Assembly (NCBI GenBank): GCA_031550435.1
Contig: JAVBOO010000020.1
Span: forward strand, 1-54,956
Length of the DNA stretch: 54,956 nucleotides
Direction: 5' to 3'
Source: JAVBOO01 sp031550435
GTDB taxonomy: Bacteria; Bacillota; Clostridia; Lachnospirales; WRAX01
The notes under the pieces are model-generated. The model was not told the origin of the DNA. It did not search any database and saw nothing but the letters and a program-made list of their open reading frames with translations. Below are positions 16,570 through 25,057 of the stretch, one piece after another; the stretch's first letter is position 1; every line of letters begins with the position of its first letter. A program made the translations under genes and the position numbers.

Positions 16570-18240
16570 CTAGACCTCCATAACAATGGGCAGTATCATT
16601 GGGTTGCGCTTTGTCTTTTGCCAGAAAAACTCTTTAACCGAATCCTTCATAACAGATTTCAGGTAGTTCCACTGTGTAATGCTCTTTGAGTCGGCATTGT
16701 CTATGGCTTCCTGTATTACTTTTTTGCCTTCTTCCATCAAGTCCTCGGACTCTCTTACATAAACAAAGCCTCTCGATATCAGATCCGGCCCCGAGACTAT
16801 CCGCCCGGTTTCACTTTCGACTGAAACCACGATAACTATCAAACCATCCTGCGACAGTATTTTTCTGTCCTTAAGAACTATATTGCCGACATCGCCGACT
16901 CCAAGACCGTCTATAAGAACCTGGCCGGAAGGAACGGTCGTCGTCACCTTTGCGCTGTTCGAACTTAACTCAAGCACATCCCCGACATTCATTACGAAAA
17001 TATTGTCGGGAGACAGTCCCATAGACATTGCAAGCTCCCTGTGCCGGCACAGATGCTTGTACTCGCCGTGAACGGGCATGAGGTACTTCGGCCTGACAAG
17101 AGAATGCAGCAGCCTGATTTCCTCCTGTTTCGCATGGCCGGATACATGCGTGTCCATGAGTCCTTCGTATATAACGTCCGCCCCGCGCTTCATAAGATCG
17201 TTTACAACTCTCGAAATCGAGCGTTCGTTGCCGGGTATGCTGGACGCGCTGATGATTACTTTATCATCGGGTTTAATCTCGACCTGCTTATGCTCGGCCG
17301 ATGACATGCGAGAAAGAGCCGACATAGGCTCGCCCTGCGTGCCGGTCGTAATAATCACGATCTCGTTGTCCTCATAGTTCTTTATTTCGTTTATATCGAT
17401 TATCATCTTATCCGGAGCCTCAAGATATCCGAGCTCCGTTGCCGTCTTAACTACATTTAGCATGCTTCTTCCGACAAAAGCGACTCTTCTTCCGTAGTTA
17501 TAGGCCGAATATATAACCTGCTGTATCCTGTGTATGTTTGACGAAAACGTCGCGACAATTATACGACTGTGTCTGGCTTCGTTGAATATATGCTCAAAGC
17601 TTACTCCGACAGACCTTTCGGACAGCGTGTAACCTGACTGCTCTACATTCGTGCTCTCGCACATAAAAAGCAGAACGCCCTTTTTGCCTAGCATGGCAAA
17701 CCTTTGCAGATCTATCATATCGCCGTTAATCGGCGTATAGTCGATTTTAAAGTCACCCGAGTGTATAACAACTCCGACAGGCGTTGTTATGGCGAGAGCG
17801 CACGAATCCGCTATCGAGTGGGTAACATTTATAAACTCTATTTGGAACTTGCCGAGTGTTATTGTTTCCCCGGCCGATACTATAGTCCTTGTCGTCTTAT
17901 TAAGCAGATTGTGTTCCTTTAATTTTATCTCTACAAGCCCAAGCGTTAGCCTTGTGCCGTAAACAGGGACATTTAAATCCCTGAAAAAGTACGGTACCGC
18001 ACCTATGTGGTCCTCGTGACCGTGCGTAAGTACCAAGCCCCTGATTTTATCCTTATTTCTGACTAAATAAGTAAAATCCGGTATTACAAGATCTATTCCG
18101 AGCATATCGTCTTCGGGAAACGATACTCCGCAGTCTATTACAATAATGTCCTGCCCGTATTCCAGAACTGTCATGTTCTTTCCGATTTCCTGGATACCGC
18201 CCAAAGAAAAGACCTTCAATTTTGAAGTCTTTGGCGCCAA
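16570..18240 (-). CDS. rnj: Ribonuclease J
   Basis: A 556-residue metallo-beta-lactamase/beta-CASP ribonuclease with endo- and 5'-exonuclease activity in mRNA decay and rRNA maturation. Zinc ligands are in LTHGHEDHIGAVPYF and VIHSGDFKID. The beta-CASP part has MCESTNVEQSGYTLSE, ATFSSNIHRIQQV, GTQGEPMSALSRM and HVSGHAKQEE, and PVHGEYKHL carries a conserved His. The C-terminal domain RGFVYVRESEDLMEEG completes a full-length enzyme. The start is TTG at 18240, six bases after GGAGGT. It begins its own transcription unit after a 427-base gap and is coupled to ylbF. Confidence 0.95.
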   Translation of the reverse strand: MAPKTSKLKVFSLGGIQEIGKNMTVLEYGQDIIVIDCGVSFPEDDMLGIDLVIPDFTYLVRNKDKIRGLVLTHGHEDHIGAVPYFFRDLNVPVYGTRLTLGLVEIKLKEHNLLNKTTRTIVSAGETITLGKFQIEFINVTHSIADSCALAITTPVGVVIHSGDFKIDYTPINGDMIDLQRFAMLGKKGVLLFMCESTNVEQSGYTLSERSVGVSFEHIFNEARHSRIIVATFSSNIHRIQQVIYSAYNYGRRVAFVGRSMLNVVKTATELGYLEAPDKMIIDINEIKNYEDNEIVIITTGTQGEPMSALSRMSSAEHKQVEIKPDDKVIISASSIPGNERSISRVVNDLMKRGADVIYEGLMDTHVSGHAKQEEIRLLHSLVRPKYLMPVHGEYKHLCRHRELAMSMGLSPDNIFVMNVGDVLELSSNSAKVTTTVPSGQVLIDGLGVGDVGNIVLKDRKILSQDGLIVIVVSVESETGRIVSGPDLISRGFVYVRESEDLMEEGKKVIQEAIDNADSKSITQWNYLKSVMKDSVKEFFWQKTKRNPMILPIVMEV

Positions 18241-18667
18241 ATTTTTACCTCCGTTAGAGCGGGTCTTGCCCGCATAATCAATAAATGGTTATTTATGGTT
18301 TGTTTTGAAATGTTCTTTGTAAGCTTTTCGGTCTTGAAATCCCTCAAAACATTGGATTTCTGCCCTTATCCGGTTTCGATAATTCCCCGCGTCTCCGGGA
18401 CGTTCAACAAATAAATTATAACTGTTTTATATTTTGTTTATTCCGAAGAAATCAAATAAAATAACGGGTAACAGATATGAAGGTACCGTTTCTGCCGTAA
18501 TTTTTTTCGCGTTTTACCGAGTTAGGCTCATGCAATCTCCGCAGGCTTGGTGCAAAAGAGTCACTGCCACAAAAACTTTACACGGAAAACAGGGGCGCGC
18601 AGGTCGCCCCCAAATTTAACAAAAACCTCGTACCAAATGCTTTTGCGGAACCATCCTCCGCGCTGAG
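18241..18667. other. Gap between ruvX fusion and RNase J
   Basis: It holds the leader of the RNase J gene. A TATAAT at about 18414-18419 on the minus strand has no good -35 box. A small plus-strand reading frame at 18434-18619 has no ribosome site or family resemblance. A short GC-rich hairpin near 18592-18610 may terminate the ruvX transcript. Nothing else is recognised. Confidence 0.4.
18583..18610 (-). terminator. Possible terminator after the ruvX fusion gene
   Basis: On the minus strand GGGGCG and CGCCCC form a 6-bp GC stem (18592-18597 with 18605-18610) followed by TGTTTT. The stem is short and the T-run broken. Confidence 0.4.
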
Positions 18668-19432
18668 CTACTGCAGCTCGTAATCATCTTTGTTTTCTTC
18701 GAACATTGCCGCTATTTTTTCGAACTCTTCGTCGTCTTCGATAAATTCATAGCTAAATGTGTCATCGCCCTCGGCGACTTCCTTGAGGATATCAGCGGGA
18801 GCCTCATCGTCCTCGGCATCCTCTGCGTTTACAACGAGCAAGTATGTCGTCCCTTCGTGCTCAAGACTGTCTATAATAATGCAGTCAAGTTTTTCTCCGT
18901 CCTCGCTCGTAAACGATATTACTTCAAACTCCTCGTCGAAGCCGTCCATTTCGTTGTCAAATTCATCATTCATCTTTGCTTTCTCCTTATCAGATATATC
19001 TTTCTGTTTTGCCTTATAATCCAAATAACCCTGTAGAATATAAACAGCAGCCATTTTATCAATCACGTCTTTTTTCTTGCCGTAACGAAGCCCGGCTTCA
19101 TCAAGCGGACGCATAGCTCCGATTGTTGACAAACGCTCATCACGAAGCGTTATCTCAACCCCTTGCATTATACTTTCAAGACGTTCTTTAAACAAAAGCG
19201 TCTTTTTGCATCTTTCGAGCTCCCTGTTATCAAGGCTGACGGGGTAACCCAATACTATTGATCCGCACTCGTAATCTTCGAAAATTTTCTTTATTTCGGC
19301 TATGGTATTTTTATATTCGAGTTTGTCTTGCCTGCGCAAAACACATACAGGCTGAGCCGTGTATCCCAGCAAATCGGAAACCGCTATGCCGATATTCTTA
19401 TCTCCGTAGTCTATCCCCAGTATACGCTTCAT
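18668..19432 (-). CDS. ruvX: RuvX/YqgF Holliday-junction-resolvase-like protein fused to a DUF1292 (YrzB) domain
   Basis: A 254-residue fusion. Residues 1 to about 145 are YqgF/RuvX: GIDYGDKNIGIAVSD (RNase H-fold Asp), IVLGYPVSLDN, LRDERLSTIGA and DVIDKMAAVYILQGYLD. This family processes pre-16S rRNA ends and was proposed as a Holliday resolvase. After a charged linker (about 146-160), residues 165-254 form a DUF1292 domain: acidic, with FEVISFTSEDGEKLDCIIID and YLLVVNAEDAEDDEAP. In Bacillus these are two adjacent genes, yrrK and yrzB; here they read through in one frame with no stop. The usual DUF1292 length (about 90 residues) is kept. Its start overlaps the ireB end by four bases. Confidence 0.92.
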   Translation of the reverse strand: MKRILGIDYGDKNIGIAVSDLLGYTAQPVCVLRRQDKLEYKNTIAEIKKIFEDYECGSIVLGYPVSLDNRELERCKKTLLFKERLESIMQGVEITLRDERLSTIGAMRPLDEAGLRYGKKKDVIDKMAAVYILQGYLDYKAKQKDISDKEKAKMNDEFDNEMDGFDEEFEVISFTSEDGEKLDCIIIDSLEHEGTTYLLVVNAEDAEDDEAPADILKEVAEGDDTFSYEFIEDDEEFEKIAAMFEENKDDYELQ

Positions 19433-19686
19433 TTGCTCGAGTTGATATAAAAGCCGACAAGTTCTTCGAGAAGTTCGTCTCTGTCAAACTTGGAAATCAG
19501 GTTGCGTGCATTGTTGTGTCCCGTTATATAAGTCGGGTCGCCGGAAAGTATGTACCCGACGATTTGATTAATCGGACTGTACCCTTTTTCCTTCAGGGCG
19601 TTGTACACAGTCTGCATTACATCCTTAACTTCCGGATTTGCGTCTTTAACAGGATTGATGAATTTTTGTGTCTCGGAATTATACAT
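19429..19686 (-). CDS. ireB: IreB-family regulatory protein
   Basis: An 85-residue IreB (UPF0297/YrzL) protein: VMQTVYNALKEKGYSPINQI, VGYILSGDPTYITGHNNARN and RDELLEELVGFYI are diagnostic. In Enterococcus IreB is phosphorylated by the kinase IreK and affects cephalosporin resistance; its biochemical role is unclear. The ATG at 19686 lies nine bases after GGAGG; the ATG at 19692 would be only three bases from it. It overlaps the ruvX fusion by four bases, and the order ireB-ruvX-DUF1292 is the conserved Firmicute one, though alaS, the usual upstream gene, is replaced by mtaB. Confidence 0.93.
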   Translation of the reverse strand: MYNSETQKFINPVKDANPEVKDVMQTVYNALKEKGYSPINQIVGYILSGDPTYITGHNNARNLISKFDRDELLEELVGFYINSSK

Positions 19687-19770
19687 ATACATTCCCCTCC
19701 GCCCTATAATTATATTACCGTGCCTGTCATGATTTTATCTCATTTTAAGCCATAATGCAAACTAATTATG

Positions 19771-21066
19771 TCATATGTCGAAAAATTTAGCCTTCACACA
19801 GGCTTCGTCCATCTTGATATTCAAAATTTTACCGGTTAAATCGTCATCACTGTTTCTCGCGACCGGTATGTAGTTGGTAGTATAACCGATATACTCTCCC
19901 GTTTCGAGCCTTCTCTCAAAAAGCACGGACTTGTCCTTTCCGATCATGCTCGCCGCGAATGCAACCGACAGCTCACCGGCAGTCTCCGAAAGCCTTTTCA
20001 CTCTTTCCGTCTTTACATGCTCCGGCACATTTTCGGGAAAATCATAGGCCCTTGTCCCTTTTTTTGCGGAGTAAGGAAAAACGTGTATTCTTGAAAGTCC
20101 GATTCTCCTACAAAACTCCAGACTCTGCTCAAAGTCCTCGTCAGTCTCCCCCGGAAACCCGACTATAACATCAGTCGTCAGCCCAATGTCCGGGAACACA
20201 CCGCGCAGGAGCGAAGCCGCTTCGGCGTACCGCTCCGCCGTGTAACGCCTGTTCATGCGCTTTAGCGTCCTGTCGCAGCCGCTTTGCAGCGAAAGATGAA
20301 AATGGTCGCAAATTTTCGGGTTCCTGCCCAGCAGATTAACAAAACGTTCTGTTATTATCGTGGGTTCCAGCGAACTCATGCGGACACGCTTAATGCCTTC
20401 GATTTCAGATACGGCGGCAATGGCATCGCAAAGTTCGGAACCCGTGTCCCTCCCGTATGACGAAACGTGTATGCCCGACAGCACTATTTCTTTATGGCCG
20501 CTCTTCGCAACCGTTCTCGCTTCCTCGGCGATATCCGCAAGCGGCCTGCTTCTTATCGGCCCTCTCACATACGGTATAATACAATATGCGCAATATCTGT
20601 CGCAGCCGTCCTGAATCTTGATGAAAGCACGCTGTCTTCCGCTCAGCATGTTGACGTTAAGCTTTTCGAACTCGGCCTGCGCTCCGTAGTCCGTGACATT
20701 AACCAAGCGTGTTTTCTTCTGCAGACATTCTTCGACAGCGCTTACTATCTTGCTTCTGTCCTTTGTACCCATTAACAGGCTCACACCGTCAATCTTCGAA
20801 ACGGTATCGGGCTCCGCCTGCACATAACAGCCGACCGCCGCGATAACCGCGTCTGGGTTCAAAACCGCCGCGCGCCGTATCATCTGCCGCGATTTCTTGT
20901 CACCCTGGTTCGTAACCGTACAGGTGTTGATTATATAAACGTCCGAATGCTCCGAAAAGTCTACTACCTTGTAGCCCTCAGCCTTGAACAATCCCAATAT
21001 TGCTTCCGTTTCGTAAAAGTTCACCTTGCAGCCCAAAGTCGCTGCGGCAACTGTCTTGTTTGTCAT
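19771..21066 (-). CDS. mtaB: tRNA t6A37 methylthiotransferase MtaB
   Basis: A 431-residue radical-SAM methylthiotransferase that converts t6A37 to ms2t6A37 in tRNAs reading ANN codons. The N-terminal UPF0004 domain carries TLGCKVNFYETEA, the Cys in INTCTVTNQGD and AAVGCYVQ. The radical SAM cluster motif is CDRYCAYCIIPYVRGP, with SLQSGCDRTLKRMNR and TTDVIVGFPGETDEDF after it, and a C-terminal TRAM-like domain (about 365-431). NQGDKKSRQ and the absence of RimO-type features favour MtaB over MiaB. The ATG at 21066 follows GGGAG; the reading frame extends to 21138 without a ribosome site. Confidence 0.93.
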   Translation of the reverse strand: MTNKTVAAATLGCKVNFYETEAILGLFKAEGYKVVDFSEHSDVYIINTCTVTNQGDKKSRQMIRRAAVLNPDAVIAAVGCYVQAEPDTVSKIDGVSLLMGTKDRSKIVSAVEECLQKKTRLVNVTDYGAQAEFEKLNVNMLSGRQRAFIKIQDGCDRYCAYCIIPYVRGPIRSRPLADIAEEARTVAKSGHKEIVLSGIHVSSYGRDTGSELCDAIAAVSEIEGIKRVRMSSLEPTIITERFVNLLGRNPKICDHFHLSLQSGCDRTLKRMNRRYTAERYAEAASLLRGVFPDIGLTTDVIVGFPGETDEDFEQSLEFCRRIGLSRIHVFPYSAKKGTRAYDFPENVPEHVKTERVKRLSETAGELSVAFAASMIGKDKSVLFERRLETGEYIGYTTNYIPVARNSDDDLTGKILNIKMDEACVKAKFFDI

Positions 21067-21183
21067 AATTGCTCCCAAAAGTAAGTGCTGTTCAAACCGT
21101 ACCCACGCGCCCTCAAGCGCAGCCGTATATCTTTCCAAAAATTAGTGTGCCTGCCCGTCGAAGCCCTGTTTGCCGCAAAACCG

Positions 21184-22650
21184 TTATAAAAGCGGCGATA
21201 TCAGCCTGGAAAAAGCTTCTTTGACTTTTTCGTACCACCTGCGGCCGGCAATGCTTGCTTGGTCAAAAAGCTCACATTGTTTTATATCGTCCAAAAACCT
21301 GTTAACGGCGACCCTTGTGGTTTTTTCGTCGTATACGAACGCATTAATTTCGAAGTTCAGCTTGAAACTCCTGACATCCATGTTTGCCGTACCGACCGAC
21401 ATGAACTTGTTGTCTATCATAACCAGTTTTGAATGTACAAAGCCGTCCTTGTATTCATAACAGCGCACGCCTGCGGGAACGAGTTCGCTCAGGTATGACG
21501 TGTTTGCCCAGTAAACAAACGGGTGATCGGGGTTTTTCGGTATCATTATTCTCACGTCTATTCCGCCGAGCGCAGCGATTTTGAGCAGCTCGAGCATGGC
21601 ATCGTCCGGTATGAAATAAGGTGTTTGTATATAAATGCTGTGCTCGGCTTCGGATATCATCTTGAGATACGACTGGTAAACGCTCGGCCATTTCGTGTCC
21701 GGCCCGCTGGAAACGATTTGTATTGGAACGTTTCCTTCGAACCTTACATCAGGGTAATATTTGTCTCCGGGCACAATTTTATACTTCGAAGTATGATTCC
21801 AGTCAAGGCAAAATCTCAGTTCAAGCTCTTTCACCGCCTGGCCGCAAATCCTCATATGTGCGTCGCGCCAATGTCCGTAACGCTTTTTCTCCCCCAGATA
21901 TTCGTCTCCGATGTTCAGGCCGCCAATGTACCCGAGCTTGCCGTCAATAACAGCTATTTTCCGGTGATTTCTGTAATTAAGCCTTATGAATCTCGGAGGA
22001 ATAAAAACGGCAAGCCGTCCTCCCGCCTCCTTAAATTCGCGGAAAATAAACTTCGGCACGCGAGCGGAGCCCATACCGTCGATATGAAGGCACACCTCGA
22101 CTCCCTGCCTTGCCTTTTCGATAAGCTCGCGCAGCAGCCGTTTCCCGAGCTTGTCATTTCTGAATATATAATACTCGAGATGGATAAAGCTTTTTGCGCC
22201 TCTTATATCCTCAAATAAACGCTCAAACTTCTCTGACCCTTCAAAAAACAGCTCTGTTTCGTTATCAAACGTCAGCGCCCCGGTACCGGAGCTGAAGTTA
22301 AGGCAAACAAGGTCGTTCAGATCCTCGTAGCTCTCTTTGCTCAGTATCGAAGCTCGGTTCATAATAACTCCCTGCTCGTTAAAATGCCTGAGCCCGTTAA
22401 TGTCGAGAGTCATAATACCGTCAATATTCCTCTTGTCTTCCTTTGCTTTGTTTGCAAACGTCTTGTGCTTTCTGGCCTCAAAGCCGATTATCAGGTAGAT
22501 AAACGAGCCGACATACGGCAAGAGCGCAACAACCATAAGCCATGCCCAGGTAGACGCGGGACTGCGTTTTTCAAAGAATATGACAAAAATAGCAAAAAGC
22601 AGGTTGTACACCAACAAAACCGCCAAAAATATCGACGTTGACACGGGCAC
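21184..22650 (-). CDS. cls: Cardiolipin synthase (phospholipase D family)
   Basis: A 488-residue enzyme that joins two phosphatidylglycerols into cardiolipin. Two N-terminal transmembrane helices (about residues 5-25 and 35-55) anchor it. Two HKD motifs are visible: NHRKIAVIDGKLGYIGGLNI (residues about 225-245) and HSKLVMIDNKFMSVGTAN (about 405-425). These make the two catalytic His/Lys/Asp sets of the PLD superfamily. The start is GTG at 22650, six bases after a GGGGGG run. It is flanked by mtaB and repeat copy B; no operon partner is evident. Confidence 0.93.
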   Translation of the reverse strand: MPVSTSIFLAVLLVYNLLFAIFVIFFEKRSPASTWAWLMVVALLPYVGSFIYLIIGFEARKHKTFANKAKEDKRNIDGIMTLDINGLRHFNEQGVIMNRASILSKESYEDLNDLVCLNFSSGTGALTFDNETELFFEGSEKFERLFEDIRGAKSFIHLEYYIFRNDKLGKRLLRELIEKARQGVEVCLHIDGMGSARVPKFIFREFKEAGGRLAVFIPPRFIRLNYRNHRKIAVIDGKLGYIGGLNIGDEYLGEKKRYGHWRDAHMRICGQAVKELELRFCLDWNHTSKYKIVPGDKYYPDVRFEGNVPIQIVSSGPDTKWPSVYQSYLKMISEAEHSIYIQTPYFIPDDAMLELLKIAALGGIDVRIMIPKNPDHPFVYWANTSYLSELVPAGVRCYEYKDGFVHSKLVMIDNKFMSVGTANMDVRSFKLNFEINAFVYDEKTTRVAVNRFLDDIKQCELFDQASIAGRRWYEKVKEAFSRLISPLL

Positions 22651-22724
22651 AGGAATCCCCCCAAGCAGCCGCTGAAATTATTGTCTTCGAGTATCTCTGC
22701 CAATCGGCCCTTACCTTGATAATC

Positions 22725-22885
22725 TATTACCGCGGAAGTTAAATACCGTATAAAATACTTATGTGATTACTCGTGCCGAGCAGACGCGTCTAGATACGCT
22801 GCAGTGCTCAAATGCGACACATCTGCGTCTTAGCGAGGGAACAACAAAATATAGCGTTTTCCTATATTTTGTTGCCGAAGTAATA
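22725..22885 (+). repeat. Palindromic repeat family R1, long copy B
   Basis: 161 bases, from TATTACCGCGGAAGTTAAA to GTTGCCGAAGTAATA. Internal parts are a short hairpin around ACCGTATAAAATACTTATG, a segment with GTCTAGATACGC and GCGTCTTAGC, and a perfect 13-bp hairpin CAACAAAATATAG (22842-22854) with CTATATTTTGTTG (22862-22874). Its last 24 bases, read on the minus strand, encode the end of thioredoxin reductase (YYFGNKI and the TAG stop). Confidence 0.85.
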
Positions 22886-23815
22886 CTGTTCGTTACTCTC
22901 TATATATTTCTCAGCGTGCGTCGCCGCAATCGCGCCGTCAGCAGCCGCTGTTATAACCTGTCTTAAGCTTTTAACCCGTACGTCTCCGGCTGCGAATACT
23001 CCGCCAACGTTTGTTCTCATGTTTTCGTCCGTTATTATATAGCCGCCGTCCATTTCAACTTTACCCTCAAAAAGTTCGCTTACCGGTAAAAATCCGATAA
23101 ACGGGAAAATCCCGAATGTGCCGTCCTCAGGCGCAGCCTTATATTCCTTCGTCTCTCCGGTCTTAACGTTTTTGAATACGGCGGCTTCAACCTCGTTGCC
23201 GCCCTTTATCTCATCGATTACCGTATCCCACATAAACGAAATTTTCTCGTTAACCTTCGCTTTTTCGACTATTGATTTTGCGGCGCGAAGTTCGTCTCTC
23301 CTGTGCACTATCGTCACCTTGCGCGCAAACTTTGTTATATACAAAGCTTCTTCAACCGCCGCGTCTCCCCCGCCGACCACAAAAACCTCCAAATCCCTGA
23401 AAAAAGGCGCATCACAGGTGGCGCAGTAACTTACGCCCCTGCCCGTAAACTCTTTCTCTCCGGGGCAGCCTATAAGACGGGGACGCCCGCCCGTAGCGAT
23501 TATAACGGTTTTGCCCTCATATGTGTTTTTCTTTCCTTCTACAACTTTTATGTGGCCTTCAAGCGAAATATCCTGCACTGAGTCCGTCACGATTTTTGCC
23601 CCGAAATGTTTGGCCTGCTCAGCCATCCTCGCGGTCAGGGAAGGACCGCTCGCGTTCGGCTCGGAGCCGGGATAATTATCGACTTCGTCAGTTATGGCAA
23701 TTTGTCCGCCGGGATACATTTTTTCCAATATTACTACGTCTAAATTCGCGCGCGCGGCGTAAAGCCCGGCAGAAAGGCCCGCCGGCCCCGCACCTATAAT
23801 TATTACATCATACAT
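22862..23815 (-). CDS. trxB: Thioredoxin reductase
   Basis: A 317-residue FAD/NAD(P)H disulfide reductase. FAD site IIIGAGPAGLSAGLYAARA, redox disulfide CATC in SYCATCDAPFF (about residues 132-142), pyridine-nucleotide site VFVVGGGDAAVEEALY and the FAD end motif GGVFAAGDVRVKSLRQV. It keeps thioredoxin reduced; no trxA is adjacent. AAGGTG precedes the ATG. The protein normally would end soon after the AEKYI segment; here the last seven residues YYFGNKI and the stop come from repeat copy B. The DUF6440 gene lies 75 bases upstream on the same strand. Confidence 0.95.
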   Translation of the reverse strand: MYDVIIIGAGPAGLSAGLYAARANLDVVILEKMYPGGQIAITDEVDNYPGSEPNASGPSLTARMAEQAKHFGAKIVTDSVQDISLEGHIKVVEGKKNTYEGKTVIIATGGRPRLIGCPGEKEFTGRGVSYCATCDAPFFRDLEVFVVGGGDAAVEEALYITKFARKVTIVHRRDELRAAKSIVEKAKVNEKISFMWDTVIDEIKGGNEVEAAVFKNVKTGETKEYKAAPEDGTFGIFPFIGFLPVSELFEGKVEMDGGYIITDENMRTNVGGVFAAGDVRVKSLRQVITAAADGAIAATHAEKYIESNEQYYFGNKI

Positions 23816-23890
23816 CGTATCACCTTATCGTTAGAGCTATTTTTAAATCAGCGTTGACGGAGCACGGTCTTTAACGGTTCTTAGGCGTAT

Positions 23891-24097
23891 TTAATATCCG
23901 CCGTTATTGCCGTAAATTCCGTCTCCTTTGTCTATAAGCGGCCTTCCGTCTTTGTCCATGAGTACAGACAGGCCGCCCGCCTCTCCGAATGCATAAAACA
24001 GGTACTGAACGCCTGTTTCTTTATCAACAATTATCTTTATGTTATCAAAAAGGCTTCCGTTTTCTTTTCTGACTTCAAATCTTCCCGATTTTGCCAT
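23891..24097 (-). CDS. DUF6440 family small protein
   Basis: A 68-residue protein resembling DUF6440: FEVRKENGSLFDNIKIIVDK, then ETGVQYLFYAFGEAGGLSVL and MDKDGRPL. The Gly/Asn-rich tail GIYGNNGGY is distinctive. The function of this family is unknown. The ATG at 24097 follows a GGGGGA ribosome site; the longer open frame to 24241 lacks one. A strong minus-strand promoter lies at 24274-24301, so trxB may be transcribed from it too. Confidence 0.78.
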   Translation of the reverse strand: MAKSGRFEVRKENGSLFDNIKIIVDKETGVQYLFYAFGEAGGLSVLMDKDGRPLIDKGDGIYGNNGGY

Positions 24098-24273
24098 GTG
24101 TATCCCCCTTTGGCATAAAGTAATTACTCCGGTAACAAAACGTAGCATTATTTGTTCCCTAACATGCCGCAGAAACGCCGCAAAAAAACACTGCGAGCGT
24201 ATCAAAGCGTGTCTGCTTAATCCGAGTAAACACGCAAGCATTTTATCGGTAGCTGACTTTCGCGGTATTAAAT

Positions 24274-24301
24274 ATTATATCATAGCATTACCAAGTGTCA
24301 A
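24274..24301 (-). promoter_or_regulatory. Strong minus-strand promoter for DUF6440-trxB
   Basis: On the minus strand TTGACA (24301-24296), 16 bases, then TATAAT (24279-24274) preceded by TGA, an extended -10. It would produce a leader of roughly 170 nt before the DUF6440 gene. Confidence 0.7.
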
Positions 24302-24326
24302 ATATACCATTGTTGGTAAAATACAA

Positions 24327-24355
24327 TTGAATCCACCCCTTCTTTGTGCTATAAA
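24327..24355 (+). promoter_or_regulatory. Plus-strand promoter for the nuoE-nuoF-nuoG-like operon
   Basis: TTGAAT (24327-24332), 17 bases, TATAAA (24350-24355). It is divergent from the promoter 26 bases to its left and gives a leader of about 200 nt before the ATG at 24560. The region 24098-24559 holds these two promoters and no other recognised feature. Confidence 0.6.
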
Positions 24356-24559
24356 TATTACTGCAAAGAAAATATATTGCCGCGGAACTGCGGTGTGACG
24401 CGAAACGCCGTTAGACAGACTGCGGAGAACACTCTGCCGACTAATGAACAGTATTTTGGTTTGATGAGACAGTACCCCTTGCCCGAAGAACCGGCAAATA
24501 TAATTCCGAAAGTTTTATTTTCGGACGGGGAAACAACTCAAGCCGGAACGAGGGATGAC

Positions 24560-25057
24560 ATGGACTTAGAATGCAAATGCGGCAAGAACAAATATGACGG
24601 TTTCGAACCCGTTTTAGAAAAATATGCAGATACGGAAGGCGCATTGATTACAGTGCTTCAAGCCGCCCAGAACAAGTACGGCTATCTGCCGCATGACCTG
24701 CTGCTCTTGATATCCGGCAGACTTGGCGTAAAACCCGCAAAAGTTATCGGGGTTGCGACGTTCTACACGCAATTCAGGCTTAAACCGGTAGGCAAACATG
24801 TGATTATGCTCTGCCAGGGCACGGCCTGCCATGTGAACGGTTCGAAGAAAATCGAGGAAGCAATATGTTCCGAGCTTGGCATTGGCGAAGGCGAAACGAC
24901 TCCGGACGGACTTTTTACTCTTTCCAACGTCGCCTGCCTCGGCTGCTGCAGTCTTTCCCCGGTTATGATGATCGGCGAAAAAACTTACGGCAGTCTTACC
25001 CCGGACAGAGTCAGAGCCATACTTAAGGAAATCGTTAAGACGGAGGGTGCAAAATGA
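24560..25057 (+). CDS. NuoE/HydC-like [2Fe-2S] subunit of an NAD(P)H:ferredoxin complex
   Basis: A 165-residue thioredoxin-like [2Fe-2S] protein. An N-terminal helical part (LITVLQAAQNKYGYLPHDLL, VIGVATFYTQF) precedes the cluster ligands in CQGTACHVNG and NVACLGCCSLSP, the four-Cys pattern of the NuoE/HydC family. A further Cys pair (ECKCGKN) lies at the N-terminus. The start at 24560 follows AGGG; the frame is open upstream to 24344, and an earlier start cannot be excluded. Its stop overlaps the start of the next gene (ATGA), so subunits are made together. In bifurcating complexes this subunit passes electrons near the NuoF flavin. Confidence 0.88.
   Translation: MDLECKCGKNKYDGFEPVLEKYADTEGALITVLQAAQNKYGYLPHDLLLLISGRLGVKPAKVIGVATFYTQFRLKPVGKHVIMLCQGTACHVNGSKKIEEAICSELGIGEGETTPDGLFTLSNVACLGCCSLSPVMMIGEKTYGSLTPDRVRAILKEIVKTEGAK

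Noticed and set aside
18434..18619. 61-codon plus-strand gene in the gap before RNase J
   Set aside because: No ribosome site, no recognisable family and an unlikely composition.
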